Assembly (NCBI GenBank): GCA_020058965.1
Contig: JAGVCY010000205.1
Coordinates: forward strand, 1-5,559
Length of the DNA: 5,559 bases
Direction of reading: 5' to 3'
From: Candidatus Omnitrophota bacterium
Lineage (GTDB): Bacteria > Omnitrophota > Gorgyraeia > 2-02-FULL-51-18 > JAGOUK01
In this document: piece by piece, positions 1 to 5,559 of the stretch
How the letters are laid out: every line of letters begins with the position of its first letter
Numbering within the stretch: the first letter of the stretch is position 1
The notes under the pieces: model-generated
Database searches by the model: none
What the model was told of the DNA's origin: nothing
Seen by the model: only the letters and a program-made list of their open reading frames with translations
Position numbers and translations under genes: made by a program

Positions 1-460
1 CGATCACGCTGATCACCCCCGGCCGCCGCGCCAACTCGACGCATCGGCTGACATTCGAGCGAAAAACGTCCGGTTGATCGACCAACGCGTCCGCGGGAAA
101 AAAACTTACAACCGCGTCTTCACCAAAATGCTTGAACGCCCACAGGGTCGAAAAAGTGGTTGCCGCGCCCGTGTTTTTACGCCGGGGCTCACCGATCACG
201 CTGGCGGAAGGAATTCCGGGCAGCAGCGAGCGCACGAGACGCGCGTGCTCGGCCGCCGTGATGACGAATATTTTGTCTCGGCCGTACAGCGGTTTAAGAC
301 GGTTGTAAGTATCCGCCAAAAAAGTCGAGCGCTCGCCAAAGCGGATCGCGTATTTTGGAAGCCGGGCGCTGGTCGCGGGCCAAAAGCGCTCACCGAGACC
401 CCCTGCCATTATGAACGCGACCGCCGCGGGTTTTTTTTGGGCTGACTTTGTCCTCTTCAT
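1..460 (-). CDS. Mannose-1-phosphate guanylyltransferase-like sugar nucleotidyltransferase (ManC/GMP family), 3' end cut off by window edge
   Basis: This frame stays open from ATG at 460 to the left edge, giving 153 N-terminal residues. Family members transfer GMP from GTP to mannose-1-phosphate, making GDP-mannose for cell-surface glycans in the cytoplasm. Seen: the nucleotide-binding loop AGGLGERFWP (residues 19-28) followed by PK (35-36), then EPRRKNTG (91-98, matching the family EPxxxNTAPA) and FPADA (121-125, matching PADH). The metal-binding Asp is kept but the usual His is Ala. PKQF has become PKYA and NTAPA has become NTGAA, so this is a divergent member and the sugar or nucleotide may differ. 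The start at 460 is preferred over Met18 because the first beta strand (PAAVAFIM) precedes the loop. The ATG overlaps the trpA stop as ATGA, implying coupled translation. The C-terminal half is unseen, so a fused isomerase domain cannot be excluded. I am sure of the superfamily, fairly sure of GMP-like, and unsure of the substrate. Confidence 0.82.
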   Translation of the reverse strand, partial: MKRTKSAQKKPAAVAFIMAGGLGERFWPATSARLPKYAIRFGERSTFLADTYNRLKPLYGRDKIFVITAAEHARLVRSLLPGIPSASVIGEPRRKNTGAATTFSTLWAFKHFGEDAVVSFFPADALVDQPDVFRSNVSRCVELARRPGVISVI

Positions 461-1260
461 CGGACCGACTTCACCGCGGCGACCCAGGAATCAATGAGTT
501 TTTTACTCGCGTCCGAAAGATGCTTAGGTGAATGCAGGGCGAGATGATTCACCAGCGCACTGCCGATGATGACACCATCGGCAAATCGCGCGATCCCGCG
601 CGCGTCCTCCGCGGTCGTGATGCCGAAGCCCACGCAAACGGGTGCCTTGGATCGGGCTTTTGAAGCGACGACATGGTTTTTAAATGAAAAACTTGAGCGC
701 CGCATCAAACCGGTCAGACCGATCAGTGAAACATAATAGACAAACCCACGCGAACGCTTCAGAACTTGCTCGTGGCGCTTGGGGTCTGTCGTGGGGGTCG
801 TCATCAGGATCGGCAATATTCCGTGTTTTTCATAGACGGTCCGCACCGAAGGGTCTTCATCATGCGGCAGATCCGGAATGATGATCCCGTCCACGCGGGC
901 GTGCTTCATCATGCGGGCGCTTTGATCCAGTCCGACTTTGTTGATGGGGTTAAAAGATGTCATGACAACAACGGGTATCGTGAGACCCTTCGCGCGCTCT
1001 TCGCTCAGCATCAGCATCAGTTTGTGAAAAGTTGTCCCATGCTCGATCGCGCGGAACGAAGCGGCCTGAATGATCGGCCCGTCGGCTAAGGGATCCGAAA
1101 ACGGAATTCCAAGCTCCACCACATCGACACCCGCCTCCTGGCAATAGCGGAGCGTCTGCCGCGTCACCTCAAACGAAGGATCGCCACCCTCAACAAAAAG
1201 GATCAATGCTTTTTGTTTTTGCTTGCGCAGAATTTTAAAGCGCTCTTCAATGGGATTCAT
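457..1260 (-). CDS. trpA: Tryptophan synthase alpha chain
   Basis: TrpA cleaves indole-3-glycerol phosphate to indole and glyceraldehyde-3-phosphate. Indole is passed through a tunnel to TrpB in the cytoplasmic alpha2-beta2 complex. The 267-residue product is a single TIM barrel of normal family length. The catalytic pair falls at Glu49 (VVELGIPFSDP) and Asp60 (DPLADGP), the same numbering as in E. coli. The loop-6 motif is GLTG (181-184, Thr183), and GFGI (211-214) and GSA (233-235) form the phosphate-binding region. The start at 1260 puts Phe8 and the barrel entry in register with E. coli TrpA. It lies 7 nt after the trpB stop with no good Shine-Dalgarno, suggesting reinitiation. An upstream in-frame ATG at 1293, inside trpB, has an AAGGA element 8 nt before it and would add 11 residues. 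The first-strand motif reads FVEGGDPS where many homologues have a Thr-Ala-Gly-Asp-Pro type sequence. The stop overlaps the start of the following ManC-like gene. Confidence 0.97.
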   Translation of the reverse strand: MNPIEERFKILRKQKQKALILFVEGGDPSFEVTRQTLRYCQEAGVDVVELGIPFSDPLADGPIIQAASFRAIEHGTTFHKLMLMLSEERAKGLTIPVVVMTSFNPINKVGLDQSARMMKHARVDGIIIPDLPHDEDPSVRTVYEKHGILPILMTTPTTDPKRHEQVLKRSRGFVYYVSLIGLTGLMRRSSFSFKNHVVASKARSKAPVCVGFGITTAEDARGIARFADGVIIGSALVNHLALHSPKHLSDASKKLIDSWVAAVKSVR

Positions 1261-1267
1261 ATTCACT

Positions 1268-2434
1268 TTAGAGCTTAATGAAGTGCGAGGCATGCTCAAC
1301 ATCCTTATCTCCGCGGCCGGATAAACAGACGACCACGGTACCGCCTTTTGGCATTGATCTCGGGTTCTTCATCAGATAACCGATCGCGTGCGAAGTCTCG
1401 AGTGCCGGAATAATACCTTCCTGGCGGCTCAAAAATTGAAAACCTTCCAGCGCGACCTTGTCGGTGACGGCCGTGTAAAACACCCGGCCGGATTTTTTGA
1501 GCATCGCGTGCTCCGGTCCGACACCCGGATAATCCAAACCGGCCGAAATGGAATGCGCTTCCTGAACCTGACCGTCCGCGGTCTGCAAAAGGTAACTTTT
1601 AAATCCGTGCAAAATTCCGACCGTCCCCTTCGTCATGGTCGCCGAATGATGCGCAGTGTTCACGCCTTCTCCCGCCGCCTCGACTCCGATAAGTTTTGCT
1701 TTTGTCTTTAACAGTGGGTGAAACATTCCCATGGCGTTGGATCCGCCGCCAACACAGGCGATCGCCACATCCAACCGGCCGCGGGTCTGACGGAGAGTTT
1801 CTTTTCCGATCACCGAATGAAAATCTCTCACCATTTCCGGGTAGGGATAGGGACCCACGACCGAACCGATCACATAGTGGGTGTCGCGCACATTCTTGAT
1901 CCAGTCCCGGATCGCGTCGTTGATGGCGTCTTTCAAGGTTTGTGACCCCGAAGTCACCGGCACCACCTCCGCGCCCATGAGCTTCATCCGAAACACATTG
2001 AGTCGCTGGCGCTCGGTATCCTTCTTCCCCATGTACACCACACACGGCATTCCAAATAACGCGCAAGCGGTCGCGGTCGCGACGCCGTGCTGACCCGCGC
2101 CCGTCTCGGCGATGATCCGGCGCTTTCCCATCCGCTTGGCGAGCAGCACCTGACCGATGGTGTTGTTGATCTTATGGGCGCCCGTGTGCAGCAGGTCTTC
2201 CCTCTTTAAAAAAACTCGGGCACCGGTGAGCTTCGAGAGGGATCGCGACGGCGTGAGCAGCGTCGGGCGGCCGGCATATTCGCGCAAAATGGTCGCGACT
2301 TCCGATTTGAATTTGCGATCCCGCTTCGCTTTGCCGTAAGCCACTTCCAGCTCGTCCAATGCGCTCTTCAGAATCTCGGGGACGAATTGTCCTCCGAATT
2401 CCATAAAATAACCTTTTCTATGCTGTTTTTGCAT
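1268..2434 (-). CDS. trpB: Tryptophan synthase beta chain
   Basis: TrpB is a PLP enzyme that condenses indole with L-serine to give L-tryptophan, acting with TrpA. Numbering from the ATG at 2434 (388 aa, close to the usual 390-400): [13 protein letters not shown] (8-20), [15 protein letters not shown] (77-91) with PLP Schiff-base Lys88, AETGAGQHG (109-117) with catalytic Glu110, the PLP-phosphate loop GGGSNA (229-234), [13 protein letters not shown] (297-309) and LSGRGDKD (371-378) with Ser372 near the pyridine nitrogen. It is the TrpB1 type that pairs with TrpA. Start choice is open. ATG 2434 keeps the conserved GYF but overlaps trpF by 17 nt and has only a distant GGAG. ATG 2404 (378 aa) has an AAAAGG ribosome-binding site at 7 nt but begins inside the conserved segment. 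The extended frame to 2512 lies within trpF and shows no TrpB homology. One oddity is GPYPYP (194-199) where GPHPYP is usual. Confidence 0.97.
   Translation of the reverse strand: MQKQHRKGYFMEFGGQFVPEILKSALDELEVAYGKAKRDRKFKSEVATILREYAGRPTLLTPSRSLSKLTGARVFLKREDLLHTGAHKINNTIGQVLLAKRMGKRRIIAETGAGQHGVATATACALFGMPCVVYMGKKDTERQRLNVFRMKLMGAEVVPVTSGSQTLKDAINDAIRDWIKNVRDTHYVIGSVVGPYPYPEMVRDFHSVIGKETLRQTRGRLDVAIACVGGGSNAMGMFHPLLKTKAKLIGVEAAGEGVNTAHHSATMTKGTVGILHGFKSYLLQTADGQVQEAHSISAGLDYPGVGPEHAMLKKSGRVFYTAVTDKVALEGFQFLSRQEGIIPALETSHAIGYLMKNPRSMPKGGTVVVCLSGRGDKDVEHASHFIKL
2412..2417 (-). promoter_or_regulatory. Candidate Shine-Dalgarno AAAAGG for the internal trpB start at 2404
   Basis: On the minus strand AAAAGG begins immediately after the trpF TAG stop (2418-2420) and sits 7 nt before the in-frame ATG at 2404. 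Position and spacing fit a ribosome-binding site. It argues for a shorter TrpB, against the protein-conservation argument for ATG 2434. Short motif, so support is modest. Confidence 0.45.
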
Positions 2435-3047
2435 GATGAATAAATTGCTCCATAAGTTTATGGTCTTTAACACCGGGCCGTTTTTCGACGCCGCTGGAAA
2501 CATCCACGGCATACGGTCTTAAAATTCGAATCGCGCGCTGCACATTCTCCGGGTTCAGGCCTCCAGTTACGATCATCGGCTTTTTAAACGCGGTGTGTGC
2601 CTGACTCTCCCAATTCCATATCTGACCCGACCCGCCCGCGACCCGGGCGTCGGTTTCCAGCATATGCGCGTCCACCGAATACCGGTCGAGTTCCGCTTGC
2701 GAAAACCGATTGCCTACGCGAAAAACCTTGATGATCCGGTAGGGCAAACAACGCTTGCAATCGGCTGGCGTTTCGGCGCCGTGCAATTGGACGACATCCA
2801 ATTGGGCTGTCTCCATTGCGCGAAGAACTTCTTTGATCGGCTGATCCACAAACACGCCGACGCAGGACACAAAAGGTCCGATCGCCTGGCTGAGCTTGCA
2901 GACTTCCTTCGCGGTCACCTGACGAGGCGACTTGGCGAACACAAATCCGACCGCGTCCGCTCCGAATTTTACCGCGGCTTGCGCGTCCTCTAGATTCGTG
3001 ATTCCGCATATTTTGACAAAAACCTTGTTCGACGTGTTCTTTAGCAT
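2418..3047 (-). CDS. trpF: Phosphoribosylanthranilate isomerase
   Basis: TrpF performs the Amadori rearrangement of N-(5'-phosphoribosyl)anthranilate to CdRP, between TrpD and TrpC. The 209-residue TIM barrel matches the usual stand-alone length of about 200-210. Motifs in order: VKICGIT (11-17) with the general-base Cys14, GFVFAKSPR (34-42), VVQLHG (85-90), the likely general-acid Asp133 ahead of GGSG (138-141) and an aromatic NW (145-146), TGGLNPENV (161-169), and the phosphate-binding DVSSGVE (182-188) followed by PGVKD (191-195). The start at 3047 overlaps the 3' end of trpC by 7 nt (ATGCTAA), and an AGAGG element lies about 12 nt upstream inside trpC. The gene is separate from trpC, unlike the fused TrpCF of enteric bacteria. 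Its 3' end overlaps or abuts trpB depending on which trpB start is used. I see no missing residues. Confidence 0.96.
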   Translation of the reverse strand: MLKNTSNKVFVKICGITNLEDAQAAVKFGADAVGFVFAKSPRQVTAKEVCKLSQAIGPFVSCVGVFVDQPIKEVLRAMETAQLDVVQLHGAETPADCKRCLPYRIIKVFRVGNRFSQAELDRYSVDAHMLETDARVAGGSGQIWNWESQAHTAFKKPMIVTGGLNPENVQRAIRILRPYAVDVSSGVEKRPGVKDHKLMEQFIHHAKTA

Positions 3048-3829
3048 GATGCCAACAATCCTCTCAGCGCCGCGCCTGGATCCGAATGAACCATCAGCCC
3101 CTCACCCACGAGCACCGCGTCGGCTCCGTATCCTCGCACCCGCTCCATATCTCCCCGGGATTTAATTCCGCTTTCGGAAACCAAAACACTGCCTTTGGCG
3201 GCAAGCCGTGCCAGCCGTTGAGTGGTTTCAAGTGTCACGCTAAACGATTTCAAATCCCGATTGTTGATTCCTACCATGGCGTCCGGCAATCCTTTTAATT
3301 TTCCAAATTCCTGTTCCGAATGCAATTCCGCAAGAACATCCATCCCCCACTCCAGCGCGACGCCGTACATTTCCTTCATCAGACCCGCGTCCAACGCGTC
3401 CGCGATCAACAAGATCGCGTCCGCGCCGGCGGCCGCGCTTTCGACGATCTGATACGGATCGATCATAAAATCCTTGCGCAATATCGGCAGACGAACGGCG
3501 TGCCGGACCTGCTCGAGATCAGCCAGACAGCCGTCAAAAAATGGCGTATCCGTCAGAACCGAGAGACAGGTCGCGCCCGCTTTTTCATAACCGCGCGTGA
3601 CTTCAGCCGCGTCCGCGCCTTTTTTAAAAAAACCTTTTGACGGCGACTTGCGCTTAAATTCCGCGATCACCGCCGGCTTCAGAACCGCCGTCTGAATGGC
3701 CCGCTTAAATCCGCGAGGCGTATGTCCCGCGGATCTGGCCCGCTGGATCAACTCCCGCTCGCTCACCCGCCGCTTGGCCAGCGCCACTTCTTCGCGCTTC
3801 GCCTTTAAGATATCGTCCAAAATACTCAT
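3041..3829 (-). CDS. trpC: Indole-3-glycerol phosphate synthase
   Basis: TrpC decarboxylates and cyclises CdRP to indole-3-glycerol phosphate, the substrate of TrpA. The product is 262 residues, normal for a stand-alone IGPS. The N-terminal helical extension (MSILDDILKAKREEVALAK, 1-19) is typical. The barrel then shows AEFKRKSPSKG (56-66) with Glu57 and Lys59, LRKDF (117-121) with catalytic Lys119, AELH (167-170) with Glu168, GINNRDL (187-193) with Asn190 and Arg191, and SESGI (218-222) with Glu219. These correspond to the catalytic Glu, Lys and Asn residues known from the Sulfolobus enzyme. The ATG at 3829 forms an ATGA overlap with the trpD stop, so translational coupling is likely; AAGG lies about 10 nt upstream. 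A T7A6 run encodes the Phe-Phe-Lys-Lys at 67-70 just after SPSKG. The protein reads through in frame, so the run is not a lesion. Confidence 0.97.
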   Translation of the reverse strand: MSILDDILKAKREEVALAKRRVSERELIQRARSAGHTPRGFKRAIQTAVLKPAVIAEFKRKSPSKGFFKKGADAAEVTRGYEKAGATCLSVLTDTPFFDGCLADLEQVRHAVRLPILRKDFMIDPYQIVESAAAGADAILLIADALDAGLMKEMYGVALEWGMDVLAELHSEQEFGKLKGLPDAMVGINNRDLKSFSVTLETTQRLARLAAKGSVLVSESGIKSRGDMERVRGYGADAVLVGEGLMVHSDPGAALRGLLASC

Positions 3830-4869
3830 GCGTAAAACGCCTTGATCTGATCCATTTTGCGGCGGACCGCTCCGTTTTGAAGCAACTTCTCCGCCAACCG
3901 CGCGCCGTCCGCCGGCGTCGTGACCAAGTTCGCCGCCTTCAGCGCGAATCCCGCGTTCAACACCACCAAATTTGTCTTGGGACCCTTGGCTCCGTCGATG
4001 ATCGCCAAACCATCCCGAACCGCCTCGCCCGCGTTCGCCGATCGGATCTCATCACGGGTCACCCTCGAGAGTCCCGCTTCCTCCGGCGTAAAAAGATACC
4101 GTTCGAAGCGGCCTTCCGCCTCCCCCCTGGCCTTCGTCCACTCAACCACGCGCGTCGGAGCGCAGGGGCTGACTTCGTCCAGACCGTCTTCTCCATGAAC
4201 CACCACCGCGTGTTCCGACCCGAGTGCCGCTAAAGCCCCCGCGACGAGCTCGACCAGCCGAGCTTCATAGACTCCAACCACCTGATGGGTCGCGCCGGCC
4301 GGATTCGCCAGCGGCCCGAGGCAATTGAACATCGTCCGGCCGGATATTTTTTTTCGGGCGGCGGCCGCGTGCTTCATCGATGGATGAAAGCTCGGCGCGT
4401 AAAAAAATGCGAAGTCGGTCGCCCGAAGCCCCGCGAGCAATTTTTCAGGCGCCACCTCCAGCGGGATCCCGATCGCGCTCAAAAAATCCGCGCTCCCGCA
4501 AACGCCCGAAACCGCCCGGTTGCCGTGCTTGGCGACCGGCACACCGGCCGCGGCCGCGATCAAGCTGACCAGCGTCGACACATTCACCGTGCATCCGCCG
4601 TCGCCTCCGGTTCCACAGGTATCGAGCACTTTCTCAAATCCCGTCTGCACATGAACCGCCGCCGCGCGCATCGCCCGCGCCGCCTCCGTGATCTCCAGCG
4701 CCGTCTCGCCCTTGGCTCTCAAGCCCTCCAGCGCGCTCACCACGGCCGCCTCATCCAATCGCCCCGCCATGAGCTCCGCCATAAACCGCTTCATTTCTCC
4801 GGCCGTCCAATTCCGCTTGTCTCTCAAAGCGGCTAAATAATCTTCGCCGACACCGGCACTCCCGCTCAT
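3826..4869 (-). CDS. trpD: Anthranilate phosphoribosyltransferase
   Basis: TrpD joins anthranilate to PRPP, releasing pyrophosphate and giving N-(5'-phosphoribosyl)anthranilate. At 347 residues it is a stand-alone enzyme of normal length, not fused to TrpG. An N-terminal helical domain (about 9-70, including RAKGETALEI at 51-60) precedes the PRPP-binding signature CGTGGDG (85-91), NVST (96-99), KHGNR (114-118) and SGVCGSAD (121-128). The anthranilate tunnel region shows FHPSMK (161-166), Arg172 and GRTMFNCLGPLANP (177-190). The second metal site is HGEDGLDE (225-232), with Asp231 and Glu232. The C-terminal GPKTNLVVLNAG (296-307) is typical. ATG 4869 directly abuts the trpG TAA (TAAATG) with no spacer and no clear Shine-Dalgarno, so ribosomes probably arrive by termination-reinitiation. 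An A8 run lies across codons 172-175, including the conserved Arg172, and is a possible slippage site. Confidence 0.97.
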   Translation of the reverse strand: MSGSAGVGEDYLAALRDKRNWTAGEMKRFMAELMAGRLDEAAVVSALEGLRAKGETALEITEAARAMRAAAVHVQTGFEKVLDTCGTGGDGGCTVNVSTLVSLIAAAAGVPVAKHGNRAVSGVCGSADFLSAIGIPLEVAPEKLLAGLRATDFAFFYAPSFHPSMKHAAAARKKISGRTMFNCLGPLANPAGATHQVVGVYEARLVELVAGALAALGSEHAVVVHGEDGLDEVSPCAPTRVVEWTKARGEAEGRFERYLFTPEEAGLSRVTRDEIRSANAGEAVRDGLAIIDGAKGPKTNLVVLNAGFALKAANLVTTPADGARLAEKLLQNGAVRRKMDQIKAFYA

Positions 4870-5442
4870 TTATTTATTTTTCAGCTTCAAAAAATTACTG
4901 AGAAGCTTCTTGCCCGAAGTCGTCAGAATGGATTCCGGATGGAATTGCACTCCCACCATCGGGTATCGGACATGCGCGACCGCCATAATTTCGTCATCGG
5001 ATGTCCGCGCGATCGCCCGCAATTCCTTGGGCAAACTTTTGGGTTGAATCACGAGAGAGTGATACCGGGTCGCGACGAACGGGTTTTCGATCCCGTTAAA
5101 GAGCGGATGGTCTTCATAAAATATTTCGGACGTTTTGCCGTGCATGATGCGGTCGGCAATGACAATTTTTCCGCCGTACACTTCGCCGATGGCCTGATGC
5201 CCCAGACAAACGCCCAGCAACGGAACGCTCGGGCCAAAAGTCCTGATCACCGCTTCCGAGATCCCCGCGTCACGCGGCGTGCCGGGTCCCGGCGAGATCA
5301 CGATACGATCCGGCTTCATCCGCCGGATTTGATCGAGCGAAATTTCGTCATTGCGCTTCACGATCAGTTTTTCACCCAACTCGCCCAAATACTGGACCAG
5401 GTTGTAAGTGAACGAGTCATAGTTATCGATCATGAGGATCAT
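4870..5442 (-). CDS. trpG: Anthranilate synthase component II, glutamine amidotransferase subunit
   Basis: TrpG hydrolyses glutamine and channels ammonia to TrpE, which converts chorismate to anthranilate. The 190-residue class I amidotransferase has the normal stand-alone length. Seen in order: IDNYDSFTYNLVQYLGEL (5-22), SPGPGTP (50-56), the nucleophile elbow LLGVCLGHQ (75-83) with Cys79, MHGK (100-103), RYHSL (126-130) and VGVQFHPESILT (163-174) with His168 and Glu170 completing the triad. ATG 5442 gives the classic M-I-L-x-I-D-N-Y-D N-terminus. It overlaps the trpE stop as ATGA, fitting 1:1 synthesis of the two subunits; a second Met at residue 4 is less likely as the start. Such proteins can also serve as PabA for aminobenzoate synthesis, and I cannot tell whether this one is shared. 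Its TAA abuts the trpD start. Confidence 0.96.
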   Translation of the reverse strand: MILMIDNYDSFTYNLVQYLGELGEKLIVKRNDEISLDQIRRMKPDRIVISPGPGTPRDAGISEAVIRTFGPSVPLLGVCLGHQAIGEVYGGKIVIADRIMHGKTSEIFYEDHPLFNGIENPFVATRYHSLVIQPKSLPKELRAIARTSDDEIMAVAHVRYPMVGVQFHPESILTTSGKKLLSNFLKLKNK

Positions 5443-5559
5443 GAAAGCCCCCGCTCCGCTTCGTCCAGTGCCGCAAACACGCCGCGGGCCTTGTTGCGGG
5501 ATTCATCAAACTCACGCGCGGGGTCTGAGTCGAGCACGACGCCCGCCCCGGCCTGCACC
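5439..5559 (-). CDS. trpE: Anthranilate synthase component I, C-terminal 39 residues (5' part outside the window)
   Basis: The frame reads from the right edge to TGA at 5439-5441. The visible residues include VQAGAGVVLDSDP, matching the strongly conserved end of chorismate-binding enzymes (QAGAGIVxDSDPxxE), followed by the Glu- and Lys/Ala-rich final helix (EFDESRNKARGVFAAL). The motif is shared by TrpE, PabB and related chorismate enzymes. TrpE is chosen because the gene overlaps trpG as ATGA and heads the trp gene series. TrpE would form anthranilate from chorismate using ammonia from TrpG and is normally feedback-inhibited by tryptophan, but the N-terminal part with that site is not in the window. 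The operon promoter and any leader or attenuator would lie further right. Confidence 0.9.
   Translation of the reverse strand, partial: VQAGAGVVLDSDPAREFDESRNKARGVFAALDEAERGLS

Noticed and set aside
74..445. Plus-strand open frame of 123 codons
   Set aside because: It lies wholly antisense to the ManC-like gene, whose family motifs are clear, and its translation is Arg-rich with no recognisable domain.
1758..1765. GCGATCGC as a HIP1 element indicating a cyanobacterium
   Set aside because: Only two copies occur in the window, and the general excess of GATC explains them. This is not enough to infer the lineage.
1599..2066. Minus-strand open frame of 155 codons within trpB
   Set aside because: It is a shifted frame of trpB with low-complexity Gly/Arg/Asp composition. 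The trpB frame carries every family motif.
2418..2446. Short inverted repeat ATGC...GCAT near the trpF/trpB junction as a possible regulatory hairpin or terminator
   Set aside because: The stem is only 4 bp with a 7-nt loop and no following U-run, so it is too weak to call.
2435..2512. Longer trpB frame starting at 2512
   Set aside because: The extra N-terminal residues come from sequence coding the well-conserved end of TrpF and have no TrpB similarity.
2584..3009. Minus-strand open frame of 141 codons within trpF
   Set aside because: Shifted frame of trpF, rich in Arg, Gly and Ser with no recognised domain.
3615..3640. T7A6 run in trpC as a possible frameshift site or lesion
   Set aside because: It encodes Phe-Phe-Lys-Lys in frame right after the conserved SPSKG, the frame continues through all remaining catalytic motifs, and the local codons do not fit a good X-XXY-YYZ heptamer.
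4285..4836. Plus-strand open frame of 183 codons antisense to trpD
   Set aside because: Its product is very rich in Arg and His, as expected from reading a GC-rich gene backwards. It shows no motif, and trpD is fully supported by conserved residues.

Overview
The window is almost entirely a minus-strand tryptophan biosynthesis operon. Read in the direction of transcription (right to left) the order is trpE (last 39 codons only), trpG, trpD, trpC, trpF, trpB, trpA. A truncated gene of the mannose-1-phosphate guanylyltransferase (ManC/GMP) nucleotidyltransferase family follows and runs off the left edge. All seven enzyme functions from chorismate to tryptophan are present as separate, unfused genes. 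Every complete protein keeps its active-site motifs, so the pathway looks functional.

Layout: trpE 3' end 5439-5559, trpG 4870-5442, trpD 3826-4869, trpC 3041-3829, trpF 2418-3047, trpB 1268-2434 (or from 2404), trpA 457-1260, ManC-like gene 1-460. Packing is extreme. The junctions trpE/trpG, trpD/trpC and trpA/ManC-like are 4-nt ATGA overlaps. trpG and trpD abut with no gap (TAAATG), trpC/trpF overlap by 7 nt, and trpB and trpA are separated by 7 nt. With the preferred starts, those 7 nt are the only non-coding bases. No promoter, attenuator or terminator is visible; the operon start lies beyond the right edge and its end beyond the left edge.

How the genes work together: TrpE with TrpG makes anthranilate from chorismate and glutamine. 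TrpD adds phosphoribose from PRPP, TrpF isomerises the product to CdRP, and TrpC closes the indole ring to indole-3-glycerol phosphate. The TrpA/TrpB complex cleaves this to indole and condenses indole with serine. The trailing ManC-like enzyme would make GDP-mannose or a related NDP-sugar and has no obvious link to tryptophan. Its start codon is nevertheless fused to the trpA stop, so it is probably translated from the same transcript.

Organism: clearly bacterial (polycistronic, overlapping genes, full-length bacterial Trp enzymes). The sequence is moderately GC-rich, yet uses many AAA and TTT codons that form A/T runs. The unfused E-G-D-C-F-B-A order occurs in many phyla, and I cannot assign a phylum from this window. 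I see no mobile elements, RNA genes, CRISPR arrays or sizeable repeats. This is a core-metabolism region; the most noteworthy point is the attached, divergent sugar nucleotidyltransferase.
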